Source: Palsa-504 sp963800415 (GTDB lineage Bacteria; Actinomycetota; Actinomycetes; Streptosporangiales; Streptosporangiaceae). Taken from it: a DNA stretch of 64,000 bases. Positions 9,498 through 17,991 of this stretch are shown here, piece after piece. Numbering within the stretch: position 1 is the stretch's first letter; each line of letters starts with the position of its first letter. Location of the stretch: NCBI GenBank assembly GCA_963800415.1, contig CAWDBS010000073.1, positions 55,256 to 119,255 on the forward strand, read 5' to 3'. The position numbers and the translations under genes were made by a program. A model generated the notes under the pieces. The model was not told the origin of the DNA and searched no databases. It saw only the letters and a list, made by a program, of their open reading frames with translations.

Positions 9498-11129
9498 TCA
9501 GATCCAGCCGCGGCCGATCCGGTACCACATGTGGCTGTACCAGTCATGATAGGGGATTACCCCGCCGGCCAGAATCGAATAGAAGTACCAGAACATCAAC
9601 AGCACGCACAGCACGTAGGCGCCGACGATGAGGGCGCCGGTCGACCGGCGCAGCGCGCTGGCCGTCGCGGGCCCCAGGATCAGTCCCAGGCAGAGCACGA
9701 TGGACAAGATCAGGAAGGGTTCGAACTCCAGCGCGTAGTAGTAGAACTTGGTGCGGGACACGAGCGGGAACCAAGGGCCCCAGCCCGCCAGGACGCCCAT
9801 CAGCACCGCGCCGGCCCGCCAGTCCCGGTGCAGCAGCCACCAGCCCAGGCAGAACAGCAGGGCCACCATGGAACCCCACCAGATCGCCGGGGTGCCGAGC
9901 GCGAGCACCTCCTGCGACCATTCCGCGCCCTTGTAGCCGGACGGGCAGTAGTGCGAGGGCCCTGCCACCGGGCCGGTGTAGCACTCGTAGAAGAAGGCGA
10001 CCGGCCGGGTGACCAGCAGCCAGTCCCACGGCTGCGACTGGTACGGGTGCGGGGTATGCAGGCCCACGCCGAACTTGAGCGCCTGCAGGTGGTATTCGTA
10101 CAGCGAGTACAGGGCCGAGATTACCGGGGTGTGCACGCCCTGGGTCTGCGCGTAGTCCCGGTAGTAGCCGGTGCTCGTCGCGAACCAGCCGCTCCAGCTG
10201 GCGATGTAGACGCCCAGCGGGATCAGCCCGAACGTCACCGGCAGCCAGCGGGTCTCACGGAACGCGCCGCGGACGAAGGACGTCAGCCCGGCCGCCCGGC
10301 GGGCGCCGATATCCCACGCGGTGATCAGCGCGGCGAAGCCGAGGATGTACCAGGCCGCGTCCCACTTGGTGGCCACCGCCAGGCCGAGGAATACCCCGGC
10401 CGCGACCCGCCACCGGCGGATGCCGAGCCGGGGCCCGAGGCCGCCGCCTTCCCGGCGCGCGACTCCTTCGGCGAGCCGGGCGCGGGAGATATCCCGGTCG
10501 ATAAGGATGCAGCCGAACGCGGCGAGGACGAAGAACATCAGGAAGATGTCGAGGATCCCGCTCCGGGACAGCACGAACTCCAGGCCGTCCAGGGCCATCA
10601 GCAGCCCGGCCACGCAGCCCAGCAGCGTGGACCTGGTCATCCGGCGGGCGATCCGGCAGATCAGCAGGATGGCCAGCGAGCCGAACACCGCGCTGGCGAA
10701 CCGCCAGCCGAACGAGTTCAGGCCGAACAGCCACTCGCCCACGGCGATGAGCAGCTTGCCTATCTCCGGCTGGACCACGTACTCGCCGCACGTCGCCGTG
10801 CCGTTGCAGGGCGCGAATATGTTGGTGTGCCCGGCCTGGATGAGGGTGTTGGCGTTGTTGACCAGGGTCAACTCGACCCCGTGGTTCAGGATGCTCCAGG
10901 CGTCCTTGGCGTAGTAGGTCTCGTCGAAGATCAGGGCGCGCGGCACCCGCAGCCGGTTGAACCGCAAGAACGCGCCGAACGCGGTGACCAGCAGCGGGCC
11001 GAGCCACCCCCAGAGCCGGTCATCGGGCAGCGGTGAAACCAGCCGGGCCCGGAGCACCGCGAGCCGGCTGGCTTCGTCGGTGGCGGGTACGGCGGGCATA
11101 TCAGCCTCGGTTGCCGTCATCGGCCACAT
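9498..11129 (-). CDS. pmt: Protein O-mannosyltransferase (Pmt, GT39)
   Basis: The 543-residue polytopic protein transfers mannose from polyprenyl-phosphate mannose to Ser/Thr of secreted proteins. Diagnostic parts are IFDETYYAKDAW near 66-77 (DE catalytic pair), VVQPEIGKLLIAVGEW, and LLMALDGLEFVLSRSGILDI. The gene is divergent from rsmI, the same arrangement as in mycobacteria and Streptomyces, which supports the Pmt call over other GT-C enzymes. M1 and M4 are both possible starts. The polyprenyl-phosphate sugar it needs could come from the GT2 synthase at 13797-15083. Confidence 0.88.
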   Translation of the reverse strand: MWPMTATEADMPAVPATDEASRLAVLRARLVSPLPDDRLWGWLGPLLVTAFGAFLRFNRLRVPRALIFDETYYAKDAWSILNHGVELTLVNNANTLIQAGHTNIFAPCNGTATCGEYVVQPEIGKLLIAVGEWLFGLNSFGWRFASAVFGSLAILLICRIARRMTRSTLLGCVAGLLMALDGLEFVLSRSGILDIFLMFFVLAAFGCILIDRDISRARLAEGVARREGGGLGPRLGIRRWRVAAGVFLGLAVATKWDAAWYILGFAALITAWDIGARRAAGLTSFVRGAFRETRWLPVTFGLIPLGVYIASWSGWFATSTGYYRDYAQTQGVHTPVISALYSLYEYHLQALKFGVGLHTPHPYQSQPWDWLLVTRPVAFFYECYTGPVAGPSHYCPSGYKGAEWSQEVLALGTPAIWWGSMVALLFCLGWWLLHRDWRAGAVLMGVLAGWGPWFPLVSRTKFYYYALEFEPFLILSIVLCLGLILGPATASALRRSTGALIVGAYVLCVLLMFWYFYSILAGGVIPYHDWYSHMWYRIGRGWI

Positions 11130-11195
11130 GCTACTGGCGACGGTAAAGTCCGGCTAGCCGGATGATGCCGGGCCCGATCGGATACCGAGGACTCA

Positions 11196-11315
11196 GTGCC
11201 GAAAACCCCAGTGCCGAGGACCGCAGTGCCGAGGACCGCAGTGCCGAGGACCGCAGTGCCGAGGACCGCAGTGCCGAGGACCGCAGTGCCGAGGACCGCA
11301 GTGCCGAGGACCGCA
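11196..11315 (+). repeat. 15-nt tandem repeat carrying GTG start codons (rsmI leader)
   Basis: Seven perfect copies of GTGCCGAGGACCGCA run from 11211 to 11315, with a diverged first copy at 11196. Each unit contains CGAGGA seven bases ahead of the next unit's GTG, so each resembles a ribosome-binding site plus start. Read in frame it encodes repeated VPRTA. Confidence 0.95.
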
Positions 11316-12155
11316 GCGCCGAAGATGGCGCGCGATACAGACATGCCGCGCGAGGGCGGCGGCGTGCTGACGCTGGCCGCGGTCCCCATCGGCCGGGCCG
11401 AGGACGCGTCGGCGCGGCTGGTGGCCGAGCTCGCCCGGGCCAGCCTGATCGCGGCCGAGGACACCCGCCGGGTGCGCTGGCTGGCGTCGAGCCTGAACAT
11501 CGAGCTCAACGCCCGCGTCGTCTCCTACTACGACGCGGTCGAGGCGCGCCGCACCGCCGAACTGCTCGGCGAGCTCGAGGCGGGCCGGGACATCCTGCTC
11601 GTCACCGACGCGGGCACCCCGGGGATCAGCGATCCCGGCTACCGGCTCGCCGCCGCCGCCGCGGCGGCCGGCCTGCGGGTGACCGCCCTGCCAGGCCCGT
11701 CGGCGGTGACAACCGCGCTGGCCGTCTCCGGCCTGCCCACCGACCGGTTCAGCTTCGAGGGGTTCCCGCCACGCGGCCGGGGCGAGCGGGCCAGGCGCTT
11801 CGCCGAGCTGGCGGCCGACCGCCGCACCCAGGTCTTCTTCGAGTCCGGCCGCAGGCTGGCCGCGACGCTGGCCGGGCTCGCCGCCTCACATGGCGAGGAC
11901 CGTCCGGCCGTGGTGTGCCGCGAGCTCACCAAGACCCACGAGGAGATCAAGCGCGGCACGCTGGCCGAGCTGGCCGAGTGGGCGGCCCTGGTCAGCGGGG
12001 CGGATCCGCGGGAACCCAGGAAGAAGGGCGCGGGCTCAGGCGCCGTCCGCGGCGAGATCACGCTTGTCGTCGCCGGCGCCGCCCGCCGAAGCCGCCCTGT
12101 CCGCGACCGGGGAGACGTCGACGGCCCCGGCGGTCCGCTGCCGCCGGCCCGCTAG
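11196..12155 (+). CDS. rsmI: 16S rRNA (cytidine-1402-2'-O)-methyltransferase RsmI
   Basis: RsmI uses SAM to methylate the ribose of C1402 in the ribosomal P site. The body begins GVLTLAAVPIGRAEDAS; EDTRRVRWLAS, LVTDAGTPGISDPGYRL, ALPGPSAVTTALAVSGL and the CRELTKTHEEI motif follow. The customary start would be one of the ATGs near 11325-11345. Upstream, a tandem repeat adds up to 40 residues of VPRTA, and each unit offers another GTG start. The C-terminal 25 residues beyond ITLVVAGA are an Arg-rich extension whose DNA overlaps the convergent membrane gene by 120 bases. Function is confident; the real start is not. Confidence 0.9.
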   Translation: MPKTPVPRTAVPRTAVPRTAVPRTAVPRTAVPRTAVPRTAAPKMARDTDMPREGGGVLTLAAVPIGRAEDASARLVAELARASLIAAEDTRRVRWLASSLNIELNARVVSYYDAVEARRTAELLGELEAGRDILLVTDAGTPGISDPGYRLAAAAAAAGLRVTALPGPSAVTTALAVSGLPTDRFSFEGFPPRGRGERARRFAELAADRRTQVFFESGRRLAATLAGLAASHGEDRPAVVCRELTKTHEEIKRGTLAELAEWAALVSGADPREPRKKGAGSGAVRGEITLVVAGAARRSRPVRDRGDVDGPGGPLPPAR

Positions 12156-13688
12156 CCGCTGCGTCAGCCGCCAGGCCAGCTCACCGCCCGCGGTGCCCGG
12201 GCTGAACGCCATGGCCGCCGCGAGGCAGGCGAACGGCACGGCCACCAGCACGTACCGGTAGTCGAACTCGGCGGTCGCCGCGGGGATCAGGATCAGCGCG
12301 AACGAGATGGTCCACGGCAGCAGCGCCTCCCCGCCGAGCCGCCGCCAGGCCAGCGCCAGCCCGGCCAGGCCGGCCAGCAGGATCAGCCCGTACACGGTCC
12401 CCGGCAGGTAGATGTGATGCTCGTAGAGCCGTATGACGTTGGCGAAGGGCGCGACGACCTGGGTGAGCGGATTGCCGTGCACGTACGCGGCGGCGTAAGA
12501 GTGGTACGGCCCGAGGCCGGCCTGATCCCAGGTCGGGATCGGCAGCGAGCGATAGCCGAATATGTACTCGCGGTAGGTCGGGGCGTTGGGGAAGACCACC
12601 CGGTGCCAGCCGAACACCCGCCAGGTGTCGTCGAACACCACCGTGGCGTAGCTCAGCGGCTGGGCCTCGATGGCCCGGATGGCGAAGTTCTCCGCCAGCT
12701 GGTTGGGCACCGGCGAGAATTTCGACGGCGGGAAGCGGTCCAGCGGCGACGAGGTCGTCCAGATGTAGGCCTGCGCGATCGGCCGCTGGGCCGGCGGCAC
12801 GGTGGTGCACAGCGCAAGCTCGTTGACCGGCACCTTCATCGTGGCGCAGTCGGCGAACGTCATCACCCGGGAGTAGAGGAACACGCCGGTGCTGTCGGTC
12901 ATCGCGAACTGGCCGTGCTCCAGGTCGAACCACCCCGCATAGGCGAAGACCGGGACGAAGCACACCACGATGGTGGCCGCGACCTTCCGCCAGCTGATCC
13001 GCCTGATGATCATGTACACGGCGAACACCGCGAGCAGCGGCAGCCCGACCGAGCGCACGATTTCCGCGACGCCGAGCAGGGCGCCGACCAGCACGCACCT
13101 GAGCCCGGACGGCACCGGGTCCCACAGCAGCAGCGTGGTCGCCAGCATGATCAGGAACAGGAACGGCACGTCGGCCATGATCAGGTGCTCGAGCTGGATC
13201 CCGAACCCGTCGTAGAGCAATGGCACGGTGGCCAGCGCGGCCAGCCAGGCCGGCGCCCCGAAGCGGTGCCTGGCCAGCGCGTAGATCATCACGGCGACTG
13301 CCAGGCCCATCAGATGTTGCAGAATCGTTACAACGGCGTAGGTGTGAAGCGGCTGCAGGAGCTTCAGCCAGATCGAATACCCGGAAACCCGGGTCGGGTC
13401 GAGCTGGAACTTGACCGTGTTCTGCACGTACTCGAACGAATCGTTGAACCAGGCCTGCCACCGGTAGCCGAGCTCGGCGTCGACACGGAGCAGGACGGCG
13501 GGAATGAGCACGATGATGAACAGCCGGTGCCCGGCCCAGGCGCGGCCGGCCAGCCCGCGGGCGGCCGCCCAGCTGGGCCTCGCGGGCCGGATTGACCAGG
13601 CTCGCCGCGTCGATGGCTCACGCGGCGGGGCCGCAGGCATTACCCTCAAGCCGTACCCTCCCTGTGCTGGGTTGATGAGCCCTGACAA
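12036..13688 (-). CDS. Polytopic membrane protein, GT-C/mannosyltransferase-like
   Basis: The protein has 550 residues and about ten or more hydrophobic helices. A charged pair in the first outer loop (FNDSFEYVQN, after GYRWQAW) and the EHLIMADVPF segment resemble GT-C glycosyltransferases of the dolichyl-phosphate-sugar class, but I recognise no specific family. M17 (MPAAPPREP) is another possible start. It is transcribed away from the GT2 synthase at 13797, sharing a 108-base divergent promoter region. Its last 40 codons overlap the end of rsmI on the other strand. The C-terminus after the last helix is Arg/Ala-rich and soluble. Confidence 0.6.
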   Translation of the reverse strand: MSGLINPAQGGYGLRVMPAAPPREPSTRRAWSIRPARPSWAAARGLAGRAWAGHRLFIIVLIPAVLLRVDAELGYRWQAWFNDSFEYVQNTVKFQLDPTRVSGYSIWLKLLQPLHTYAVVTILQHLMGLAVAVMIYALARHRFGAPAWLAALATVPLLYDGFGIQLEHLIMADVPFLFLIMLATTLLLWDPVPSGLRCVLVGALLGVAEIVRSVGLPLLAVFAVYMIIRRISWRKVAATIVVCFVPVFAYAGWFDLEHGQFAMTDSTGVFLYSRVMTFADCATMKVPVNELALCTTVPPAQRPIAQAYIWTTSSPLDRFPPSKFSPVPNQLAENFAIRAIEAQPLSYATVVFDDTWRVFGWHRVVFPNAPTYREYIFGYRSLPIPTWDQAGLGPYHSYAAAYVHGNPLTQVVAPFANVIRLYEHHIYLPGTVYGLILLAGLAGLALAWRRLGGEALLPWTISFALILIPAATAEFDYRYVLVAVPFACLAAAMAFSPGTAGGELAWRLTQRLAGRRQRTAGAVDVSPVADRAASAGGAGDDKRDLAADGA

Positions 13689-13796
13689 TGAACAAGCGGC
13701 CGGTTCGGTGCGTTCGTCCCTCGCCTACGGTAATACGATGCGCGACCAGGACAGGGCCATTGAGGCGGATCCGCTGACGGTGAAGGAGACGAAAAC

Positions 13797-15083
13797 GTGG
13801 AGCTGACCGTGGTCATGCCTTGCCTCAACGAGGCAGAGACCGTGGCGACGTGCGTTCGCAAGGCTATTGGATTCCTGGCCGCGAGCGGTATCAGCGGTGA
13901 GGTCCTGGTGGCCGACAACGGCAGCACCGACGGCAGCCAGCGGCTGGCCGAAGAGGCCGGCGCCCGCGTGATCCCTATCAGCGACAAGGGTTACGGCAAC
14001 GCGCTGATGGGCGGCATCGTCGCGGCCCGCGGCAAGTACGTGATCATGGGCGACGCCGACGACAGTTACGACTTCACCAGCCTGATGCCGTTCGTGGCGG
14101 AGCTGCGCAAGGGCGCGGACCTGGTGATGGGCAACCGGTTCGCCGGCGGGATCGCGCCCGGCGCGATGCCGCCGCTGCACAAGTACCTCGGCAATCCGGT
14201 GCTGAGCTTCATCGGCCGGCTGTTCTTCCGCAGCAAGATCGGCGACTTCCACTGCGGCCTGCGCGGCTTCAACCGGGACAGCGTGATGGCGCTCAACCTG
14301 CAGGCGACGGGGATGGAGTTCGCCAGCGAGATGGTGGTCAAGGCGACCCTGGCCGGCCAGCGCGTGACCGAGGTGCCGACTACCCTGTCCAAGGACGGCC
14401 GGAGCCGTCCGCCGCACCTGCGCTCCTGGCGGGACGGCTGGCGGCACCTGCGGTTCCTGCTGCTGTTCAGCCCCCGCTGGCTGTTCTTCCTGCCCGGCTT
14501 GGTGCTGCTCATCGCGGGCCTGGCCATCGGCGCGATCGTGGTCCCGCACCCGTTCAGCATCGGCAGCGTGACTTTCGACGTCGACACGCTGGTCGCGGCC
14601 TCGGCGATGGTCGTGATCGGGTTCCAGTCGGTGCTGTTCTGGCTGTTCACCCAGGTGTACGCCGGCTCAGAGGGCTTCCTGCCCGAGGAGCCGAAGGTCC
14701 AGCGGGTGCTCGAGAAGCTCAGCCTGGAGCGCGGGCTGATGCTGGGCGGCCTCATCGGTCTCGCGGGCCTGGCGGGACTGATCTTCTCGCTGCTGTACTG
14801 GAACGGCCAGAAGTTCCATCAGCTCAACTACGAGCACTCGCTGCGGCTGATGATCCCCTCGGTCACCGCGCTGATCGTGAGCTGCCAGGTGGTCCTGGGC
14901 ACGTTCTTCCTGTCCATCCTGGGCATCAAGCACACGCGTCACCCGGTGACCGCGGCGCCGGCCCCGGTGTTGGCCAACACCGCGTTGGCCAATACCGGGC
15001 TGGCCGATACCGGGCTGGCAAATACCGGCCCGGACGACGCCGTCGGCCACCGGGAGCAGTCGGCGGCTGCCCCTAGGCTTTAG
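13797..15083 (+). CDS. GT2 polyprenyl-phosphate sugar synthase-like membrane protein
   Basis: The N-terminal 230 residues form a GT-A domain (LTVVMPCLNEAETV, VADNGSTDGS, GDADDSYDF as DxD, HCGLRGFNRDSV) typical of dolichol- or polyprenyl-phosphate glucose/mannose synthases. Four hydrophobic helices follow, as in two-domain bacterial versions. It would charge the lipid carrier used by Pmt and the GT-C enzymes nearby; this is inference from position. A GTG start is used. The last 45 residues are a polar tail made partly of a 15-nt tandem repeat. Two bases separate its stop from the metG start. Confidence 0.8.
   Translation: MELTVVMPCLNEAETVATCVRKAIGFLAASGISGEVLVADNGSTDGSQRLAEEAGARVIPISDKGYGNALMGGIVAARGKYVIMGDADDSYDFTSLMPFVAELRKGADLVMGNRFAGGIAPGAMPPLHKYLGNPVLSFIGRLFFRSKIGDFHCGLRGFNRDSVMALNLQATGMEFASEMVVKATLAGQRVTEVPTTLSKDGRSRPPHLRSWRDGWRHLRFLLLFSPRWLFFLPGLVLLIAGLAIGAIVVPHPFSIGSVTFDVDTLVAASAMVVIGFQSVLFWLFTQVYAGSEGFLPEEPKVQRVLEKLSLERGLMLGGLIGLAGLAGLIFSLLYWNGQKFHQLNYEHSLRLMIPSVTALIVSCQVVLGTFFLSILGIKHTRHPVTAAPAPVLANTALANTGLADTGLANTGPDDAVGHREQSAAAPRL
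14970..15029 (+). repeat. 15-nt tandem repeat in the GT2 tail
   Basis: Four imperfect units of the type CTGGCCGATACCGGG are read as LANTA, LANTG, LADTG and LANTG near the C-terminus. Confidence 0.9.
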
Positions 15084-15085
15084 TC

Positions 15086-16885
15086 ATGCGCACTATCCTG
15101 TCCGCCCCGGCCTGGCCTTACGCGAACGGCCCTCGTCACATCGGGCACGTCTCCGGTTTCGCGTTGCCCTGCGACATGTTCAGCCGGTACCAGCGGATGG
15201 CGGGCAACCGGGTGCTGATGGTGAGCGGCACCGACGAGCACGGCACGCCGATCCAGGTCCAGGCCGACGCCGAGGGCGTGTCGGCGCGGGAACTGGCCGA
15301 CCGGTACAACCGGGTCATCGTCGAGGACCTGACCAGCCTGGGCATGACCTATGACCTGTTCACCCGGACGACCACGCTGAACCACCACGCCGTCACCCAG
15401 GAGATGTTCGTCCGGCTGCTGGAGAACGGCTACATCTTCCCGAAGACCACGCTGGGCGCGATCTCGCCGTCCACCGGCCGGACGCTGCCCGACCGCTACA
15501 TCGAGGGCACCTGCCCGATCTGCGGGTACCCCAGCGCCCGGGGCGACCAGTGCGACAACTGCGGTAACCAGCTCGACCCGGCCGACCTCATCAACCCCAG
15601 GTCCAAGATCAACGGCGAGACGCCGGTGTTCGCCCAGAGCGAGCAGTACTTCCTCGACCTGCCCGCGTTCGCCGAGGTGCTGGGCAGCTGGCTGCAGGCC
15701 AAGGCGGGTCACTGGCGGCCGAACGTGCTCAAGTTCTCCCTCAATCTCCTGGACGACCTGCAGCCGCGGGCCATCACCCGGGACCTGGACTGGGGCGTGC
15801 CGGTTCCGCTCCCCGGCTGGCGGGACCGGCCGGACAAGCGGATCTACGTGTGGTTCGACGCGGTGATCGGGTACCTGTCCGCGTCGGTGGAGTGGGCGCG
15901 GCGCAGCGGTGACCCGGACGCCTGGCGGGCCTGGTGGAACGACCCGGAGGCCGAGTCGTACTACTTCATGGGCAAGGACAACATCGTCTTCCACTCCGAG
16001 ATCTGGCCGGCCATGCTGCTCGGCTACAGCGGGCTCGGCGCCCGCGGCGGCGAGCCCGGCCCGCTGGGCAGGCTGAACCGGCCCTCCGAGGTGGTGTCGA
16101 GTGAGTACCTGACGATGGAGGGGCGCAAGTTCTCCTCCTCCCGTTCGGTGGTGATCTACGTCCGTGACTTCCTGGCCCGCTACGACGTGGACGCGCTGCG
16201 GTACTACGTGGCCATCGCCGGGCCGGAGAACCAGGACACCGACTTCACCTGGAGCGAGTTCGTCCGCCGGAACAACGACGAACTGGTCGCGACCTGGGGA
16301 AACCTGGTGAACCGCGCGGTCTCCTTCGCGGCCCGCAACATCGGGTCGATCCCGGAACCGGGTGCGCTGACCGACCTCGACCAGGACGTCCTGGCCCGGT
16401 CCCGGCAAGCCTTCGGCCCGGTCGGGGAGAACCTGTCCGCCTCGCGGTTCAAGTTCGCGATCACCGAGGCGACGCGGACGGTGGCCGAGGCCAACAAGTA
16501 CTTCTCCGAGCAGGCGCCGTGGAAGCTGCGCGAATCGGACCCGGACCGGATGCGGACCGTGCTGCACGTGGCCCTGCAGCTCGTCGACGACGCCAAGACC
16601 ATGCTCACGCCGTTCCTGCCCCGCTCCTCCCAGCAGGTGCACGAGATGCTCCACGACCAGGGGCAGGGCGGCACCGGCACCTGGTCGGACATGCCGCACG
16701 TCGAGGAGGTCGACGAGGCGGGCGGACCGTCCTACCCGGTGATCACCGGGCATTACAACGGGGCGGCCCGGTGGGCGCCGCAGCCGCTGCGCCCGGGCAC
16801 GCCGCTCGCCGTCCCGAAGCCGCTGTTCACCAAGCTGGACACCTCGGTGGTGGCCGAGGAACTGGCCCGGCTGGGCGCCGAATGA
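15086..16885 (+). CDS. metG: Methionyl-tRNA synthetase
   Basis: MetG charges tRNA-Met in the cytoplasm. The class I signature NGPRHIGH is at residues 14-21. KFSSSR near 346 is the actinobacterial replacement for KMSKS. Two CxxC pairs (CPICG near 142, CDNCG near 155) form the zinc knuckle of the connecting domain. The 599 residues are the short form without a C-terminal tRNA-binding domain. It is followed 25 bases later by tatD, a standard actinomycete order. Confidence 0.96.
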   Translation: MRTILSAPAWPYANGPRHIGHVSGFALPCDMFSRYQRMAGNRVLMVSGTDEHGTPIQVQADAEGVSARELADRYNRVIVEDLTSLGMTYDLFTRTTTLNHHAVTQEMFVRLLENGYIFPKTTLGAISPSTGRTLPDRYIEGTCPICGYPSARGDQCDNCGNQLDPADLINPRSKINGETPVFAQSEQYFLDLPAFAEVLGSWLQAKAGHWRPNVLKFSLNLLDDLQPRAITRDLDWGVPVPLPGWRDRPDKRIYVWFDAVIGYLSASVEWARRSGDPDAWRAWWNDPEAESYYFMGKDNIVFHSEIWPAMLLGYSGLGARGGEPGPLGRLNRPSEVVSSEYLTMEGRKFSSSRSVVIYVRDFLARYDVDALRYYVAIAGPENQDTDFTWSEFVRRNNDELVATWGNLVNRAVSFAARNIGSIPEPGALTDLDQDVLARSRQAFGPVGENLSASRFKFAITEATRTVAEANKYFSEQAPWKLRESDPDRMRTVLHVALQLVDDAKTMLTPFLPRSSQQVHEMLHDQGQGGTGTWSDMPHVEEVDEAGGPSYPVITGHYNGAARWAPQPLRPGTPLAVPKPLFTKLDTSVVAEELARLGAE

Positions 16886-16897
16886 GCGGTCTTTACC

Positions 16898-16909
16898 GAC
16901 CGAACGGTC
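16898..16909. promoter_or_regulatory. Palindrome GACCGAACGGTC ahead of tatD
   Basis: This is a perfect 5-2-5 inverted repeat in the 25-base gap between metG and tatD. A near-identical palindrome (GACCGAGCGGTC, 59530-59541) precedes the TetR gene at 59572. The shape fits a TetR-family half-site pair. Whether it works here is unproven. Confidence 0.35.
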
Positions 16910-16910
16910 C

Positions 16911-17861
16911 GTGGTGACGGCCCTGGTACCGCCCTCTCCGCTGCCGAGGCCGGCGCTCGACAGCCACACCCACCTCGACATGATCCAAGGGGGGTCCGGG
17001 GGGATGGGTCCCCCCGGACAAGGACTGCCGGTCCGCCAGGTGCTCGCCGCGGCGCGGGCCGCGGGGATCGCCCGGGTCGTCACGGTCGGCACCGACCTGG
17101 AGTCCTCCCGCTGGTCGGTGCGGTGCGCGCACGACAACGACGGGGTCTACGCGGCCGTCGCGATCCACCCCAACGACACGGAGACCGTGTTGACCCGGGG
17201 GGACGACCCCCCGGAACCCCCCGCTTCTTTTTCTGCGGCGACCCATCCCCCCAGACCCCCCTTGAGAAGGATTGCCCGCCCCACCGTACCCCCCCGGCCC
17301 GCCACCGCGGCCGAGGTGCTCGCCGAGATCGAGACGCTTGCCGCGCAGCCGCGGGTGGTCGCGGTCGGCGAGACCGGCCTGGACTACTACCGCGACCACG
17401 CCGCCCCCGACGTGCAGCGCTGGTGGTTCCGGGAGCACATCAAGATCGCCAAGCGGACCGGCCGGGCGCTGATGATCCACGACCGGGAAGCGCACGCCGA
17501 CGTGCTGCGCATCCTGGCGGCGGAGGGCCCGCCGGACCGGGTCGTGTTCCACTGCTTTTCCGGTGACGTGCCGATGGTCAAGCAGTGCGCCGAGGCCGGC
17601 TACGTGATGTCGTTCGCGGGCAACGTGACTTATCGCAACGCGCAGCCGCTCCGGGACGCCGCCGCTGCGGCCCCGGCCGATCTCATCCTGGCCGAAACCG
17701 ACGCGCCGTTCCTCACCCCGGTGCCGAACCGGGGCAAGCCCAACGAGCCCGCCCTGACCGCGGACACGCTGCGCTGCCTGGCCGACGTGAAAGGGATGGA
17801 CCTGGCCGCCCTGTGCGACGCGGTCACCGCGACCGCCCGCCGCACCTTCGGCCCCTGGTAG
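16911..17861 (+). CDS. tatD: TatD-family metal-dependent DNase with two repeat insertions
   Basis: All metal ligands of the family are present: HTHLD near 18, GETGLDYYRD near 152, MIHDR near 187, FHCFSGD near 212 and ETDAPFL near 261. TatD proteins are cytoplasmic 3'-5' exonucleases implicated in DNA repair. At 316 residues it is longer than the usual 260 or so. The excess comes from two Gly/Pro-rich segments encoded by G-run repeats: one right after HTHLD, and one of about 35 residues after AVAIHPNDTETV, where relatives have a short loop. Both keep the frame. GTG codons at 16911 and 16914 can start it. Confidence 0.9.
   Translation: MVTALVPPSPLPRPALDSHTHLDMIQGGSGGMGPPGQGLPVRQVLAAARAAGIARVVTVGTDLESSRWSVRCAHDNDGVYAAVAIHPNDTETVLTRGDDPPEPPASFSAATHPPRPPLRRIARPTVPPRPATAAEVLAEIETLAAQPRVVAVGETGLDYYRDHAAPDVQRWWFREHIKIAKRTGRALMIHDREAHADVLRILAAEGPPDRVVFHCFSGDVPMVKQCAEAGYVMSFAGNVTYRNAQPLRDAAAAAPADLILAETDAPFLTPVPNRGKPNEPALTADTLRCLADVKGMDLAALCDAVTATARRTFGPW
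16987..17022 (+). repeat. G-run/C-run repeat, copy 3 (in tatD)
   Basis: This short copy reads GGGGTCCGGGGGGATGGG followed by TCCCCCCGGA, and encodes GGSGGMGPPGQG. Confidence 0.8.
17194..17265 (-). repeat. G-run/C-run repeat, copy 4 (in tatD)
   Basis: CCGGGGGGACGACCCCCCGG begins the copy and ATCCCCCCAGACCCCCC ends it, with unrelated DNA between. It encodes RGDDPPEPP and THPPRPPL. It is inverted relative to copy 3. Confidence 0.78.
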
Positions 17862-17884
17862 CAGCGTGCCCCGCCGCCCCGCCC

Positions 17885-17987
17885 CTTGTCTCGCTTGTCT
17901 CGCTTGTCTCGCGTGCCCGCCCGCATCCCGGCCGGCACGATGTGGCATTGAGCCGGGCTACAGCCGGCACGATGTGGCATTGAGCCG
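17885..17987 (+). repeat. Two sets of direct repeats between tatD and ksgA
   Basis: CTTGTCTCG occurs three times head to tail (17885-17911). The 25-mer that starts GCCGGCACGATGTGGC and ends ATTGAGCCG then occurs at 17931 and 17963. In mycobacteria and Streptomyces this interval usually holds an rpf-type gene; here there is only repeat DNA. Confidence 0.85.
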
Positions 17988-17991
17988 CCAG

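Noticed and set aside
11196..11315. CRISPR array at the rsmI repeat (and at 17885-17987)
   Set aside because: Units are 9-25 bases with no unique spacers of regular length, and no cas genes are present.
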